Shown one piece after another: positions 60,367-64,000 of a stretch of 64,000 bases of DNA. The notes under the pieces are model-generated. The model did no database searches and had not been told where the DNA came from. It saw only the letters and a list, made by a program, of their open reading frames with translations. A program made the translations under genes and the position numbers. Source of the DNA: Ornithinibacillus sp. 4-3 (lineage in GTDB: Bacteria > Bacillota > Bacilli > Bacillales > Amphibacillaceae); NCBI RefSeq assembly GCF_040958695.1, contig NZ_CP162599.1, positions 2,452,001-2,516,000 of the forward strand. Direction: 5' to 3'. Position 1 is the first letter of the stretch. The number at the start of each line of letters is the position of its first letter.

Positions 60367-61764
60367 TTAACCGATGGAACCTTCCATCTCATATGAAATT
60401 AGTCTGTTCATTTCAACAGCATATTCCATTGGGAGTTCTTTAGTGAATGGCTCAATGAATCCCATGATAATCATATCTGTTGCTTCTTGTTCTGTAATTC
60501 CTCTACTCATTAAGTAGAATAATTGCTCTTCAGAAACTTTAGATACTTTTGCTTCGTGCTCAAGGGATACATTATCATTATAAATTTCATTATACGGAAT
60601 AGTGTCTGAGAATGACTTATTATCTAAAATCAGTGTGTCACACTCAATGTTAGATTTAGCACCGCTAGCTTTACGTCCAAAGTGTACAATACCACGGTAA
60701 GAAACTTTTCCGCCGTCCTTCGAAATAGATTTCGAAACGATAGAAGATGATGTGTTTGGTGCTAGGTGATACATTTTAGCACCTGCATCCTGATGCTGTC
60801 CTTTTCCAGCTAAAGCGATAGAAATTGTCATTCCACGTGCACCTTCTCCTCTTAATAGAACAGAAGGGTATTTCATTGTTAACTTAGATCCCATATTACC
60901 ATCAATCCACTCCATTGTCGCACCAGCTTCACACGTAGCACGCTTCGTAACAAGGTTATATACGTTGTTCGACCAGTTTTGGATTGTTGTATAACGGCAA
61001 TAAGCATCTTTCTTAACGAAAATTTCAACTACTGCACTATGCAGAGAGCTTGTTGAGTAGATAGGTGCTGTACAACCTTCTACATAATGTACAGAAGCTC
61101 CTTCATCAACAATAATTAATGTTCTTTCGAATTGCCCCATATTTTCTGAGTTAATTCGGAAATATGCTTGTAATGGAGATGGAACACTTACACCTTTAGG
61201 TACATAAATGAATGATCCACCTGACCATACTGCTGTATTTAGTGCAGAGAATTTGTTATCAGAAGCAGGTATTACTTTTCCAAAATACTCTCTAAATAAT
61301 TCTTCATGCTCCTGTAACGCAGAATCTGTATCAGAGAAAACAATTCCCTGTTTCTTTAAATCTTCTTCAAGGCTTTGATATACTACTTCGGATTCATACT
61401 GTGCAGATACACCTGATAAATATTTTTGCTCTGCTTCAGGAATTCCTAAACGATCAAAAGTTTGCTTGATTTCATCAGGAACCTCATCCCAAGTACGTCC
61501 TTGCATTTCAGATGGCTTAACATAGTAAATGATCTCATCGAAATCTAGTTCTGAAAGATCTCCACCCCATTGTGGCATTGGCTTACTATAGAAAATATCT
61601 AATGCCTTTAAGCGCTCTTCTAACATCCATTGTGGTTCTTCCTTTATACGTGAGATTTCTTCAACAACTTCTTTTGTTAAACCTCTTTCCGTACGAAAAA
61701 CCGATACGTCTTTATCCTGAAAACCATACTTATATTCTTCAAATCCAGGCGCTTGTTTCGCCAT
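60367..61764 (-). CDS. sufB: Fe-S cluster assembly protein SufB
   Basis: 465 residues. It has the SufB right-handed beta-helix core: [32 protein letters not shown] near 184-215, [46 protein letters not shown] near 233, and the C-terminal [28 protein letters not shown] near 413. It forms the scaffold with SufC and SufD where clusters are built. GAGGAGG precedes the ATG. It is the last gene here of the suf operon (sufD, sufS, sufU, sufB). An IS3 element abuts its stop. Confidence 0.96.
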   Translation of the reverse strand: MAKQAPGFEEYKYGFQDKDVSVFRTERGLTKEVVEEISRIKEEPQWMLEERLKALDIFYSKPMPQWGGDLSELDFDEIIYYVKPSEMQGRTWDEVPDEIKQTFDRLGIPEAEQKYLSGVSAQYESEVVYQSLEEDLKKQGIVFSDTDSALQEHEELFREYFGKVIPASDNKFSALNTAVWSGGSFIYVPKGVSVPSPLQAYFRINSENMGQFERTLIIVDEGASVHYVEGCTAPIYSTSSLHSAVVEIFVKKDAYCRYTTIQNWSNNVYNLVTKRATCEAGATMEWIDGNMGSKLTMKYPSVLLRGEGARGMTISIALAGKGQHQDAGAKMYHLAPNTSSSIVSKSISKDGGKVSYRGIVHFGRKASGAKSNIECDTLILDNKSFSDTIPYNEIYNDNVSLEHEAKVSKVSEEQLFYLMSRGITEQEATDMIIMGFIEPFTKELPMEYAVEMNRLISYEMEGSIG

Positions 61765-61798
61765 GCGAAAACCTCCTTTGATTTTCTCTGAAAGATAG

Positions 61799-64000
<2,202 letters not shown>

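Overview
This is 64 kb of a low-GC Bacillaceae chromosome. Gene content (sufDSUB, lipM-lipA, an S-box upstream of a yitJ-type gene and metE, katX-type catalase), the acidic linkers and the AT-rich codon use fit a halotolerant Oceanobacillus/Virgibacillus-like organism. That genus-level guess is inference; nothing in the window fixes the species.

Layout. 1-1.6 kb: cytosine-deaminase-like amidohydrolase (partial), nucleoside deaminase and an ankyrin protein, all on the minus strand. 1.7-6.4 kb: methionine operon under a complete SAM-I riboswitch with its terminator. 6.4-9 kb: small membrane proteins, a methyltransferase and an aminoglycoside 6-adenylyltransferase. 9-18.9 kb: a cell-envelope block containing a Mur ligase/degenerate carboxypeptidase/CapA fusion, a probable six-hairpin-toroid protein, an LPXTG surface protein with about 250 Asp-Ala dipeptides, and a divergent orphan response regulator with SARP/BTAD output. 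18.9-21.3 kb: a complete IS21-family element with a 7-bp target duplication. 21.4-27.4 kb: an ABC-F ATPase with a long attenuator-type leader, divergent from a MarR-led cluster (VOC ring-cleaving dioxygenase, LLM monooxygenase, FMN reductase, two small proteins). 27.4-32.4 kb: metallophosphoesterase, flavodoxin-like reductase, TSUP exporter, a DUF4367-like gene broken by a stop codon, PhzF and ASCH proteins. 32.8-36.6 kb: two convergent catalases of different clades. 36.7-42.5 kb: class V aminotransferase, BenE transporter, DUF2207 protein and LLM oxidoreductase. 42.7-46.5 kb: Fur-box-controlled siderophore ABC importer with a fused double permease. 46.6-54.9 kb: gluconate kinase with 6-phosphogluconate dehydrogenase, polysaccharide deacetylase, glycolate oxidase subunits, lipA and lipM. 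55.2-58.6 kb: P-loop kinase, cupin, DUF4352 lipoprotein and a TipA/Mta-like MerR regulator with a 19-bp-spacer promoter. 58.85-60.36 kb: an IS3-family element that abuts the suf operon (sufB, sufU, sufS, partial sufD) at the right end.

The most noteworthy system is the envelope block. Directly upstream of the Asp-Ala adhesin lie five tandem 11-bp units ending 8 bp before a -10 box. That is the geometry known for SARP activators, and the divergent neighbour encodes a SARP-type response regulator. A bacillar two-component-style SARP controlling a repetitive surface protein is therefore a specific, testable prediction. Other items worth a second look are the Mur ligase/pseudo-S11/CapA fusion, the segmental duplication inside the hexanucleotide tract, the ABC-F leader (micro-ORF, terminator and inserted palindromic repeat), a family of inverted-repeat-ended intergenic elements, and several start codons and small genes that automatic calling is likely to miss.
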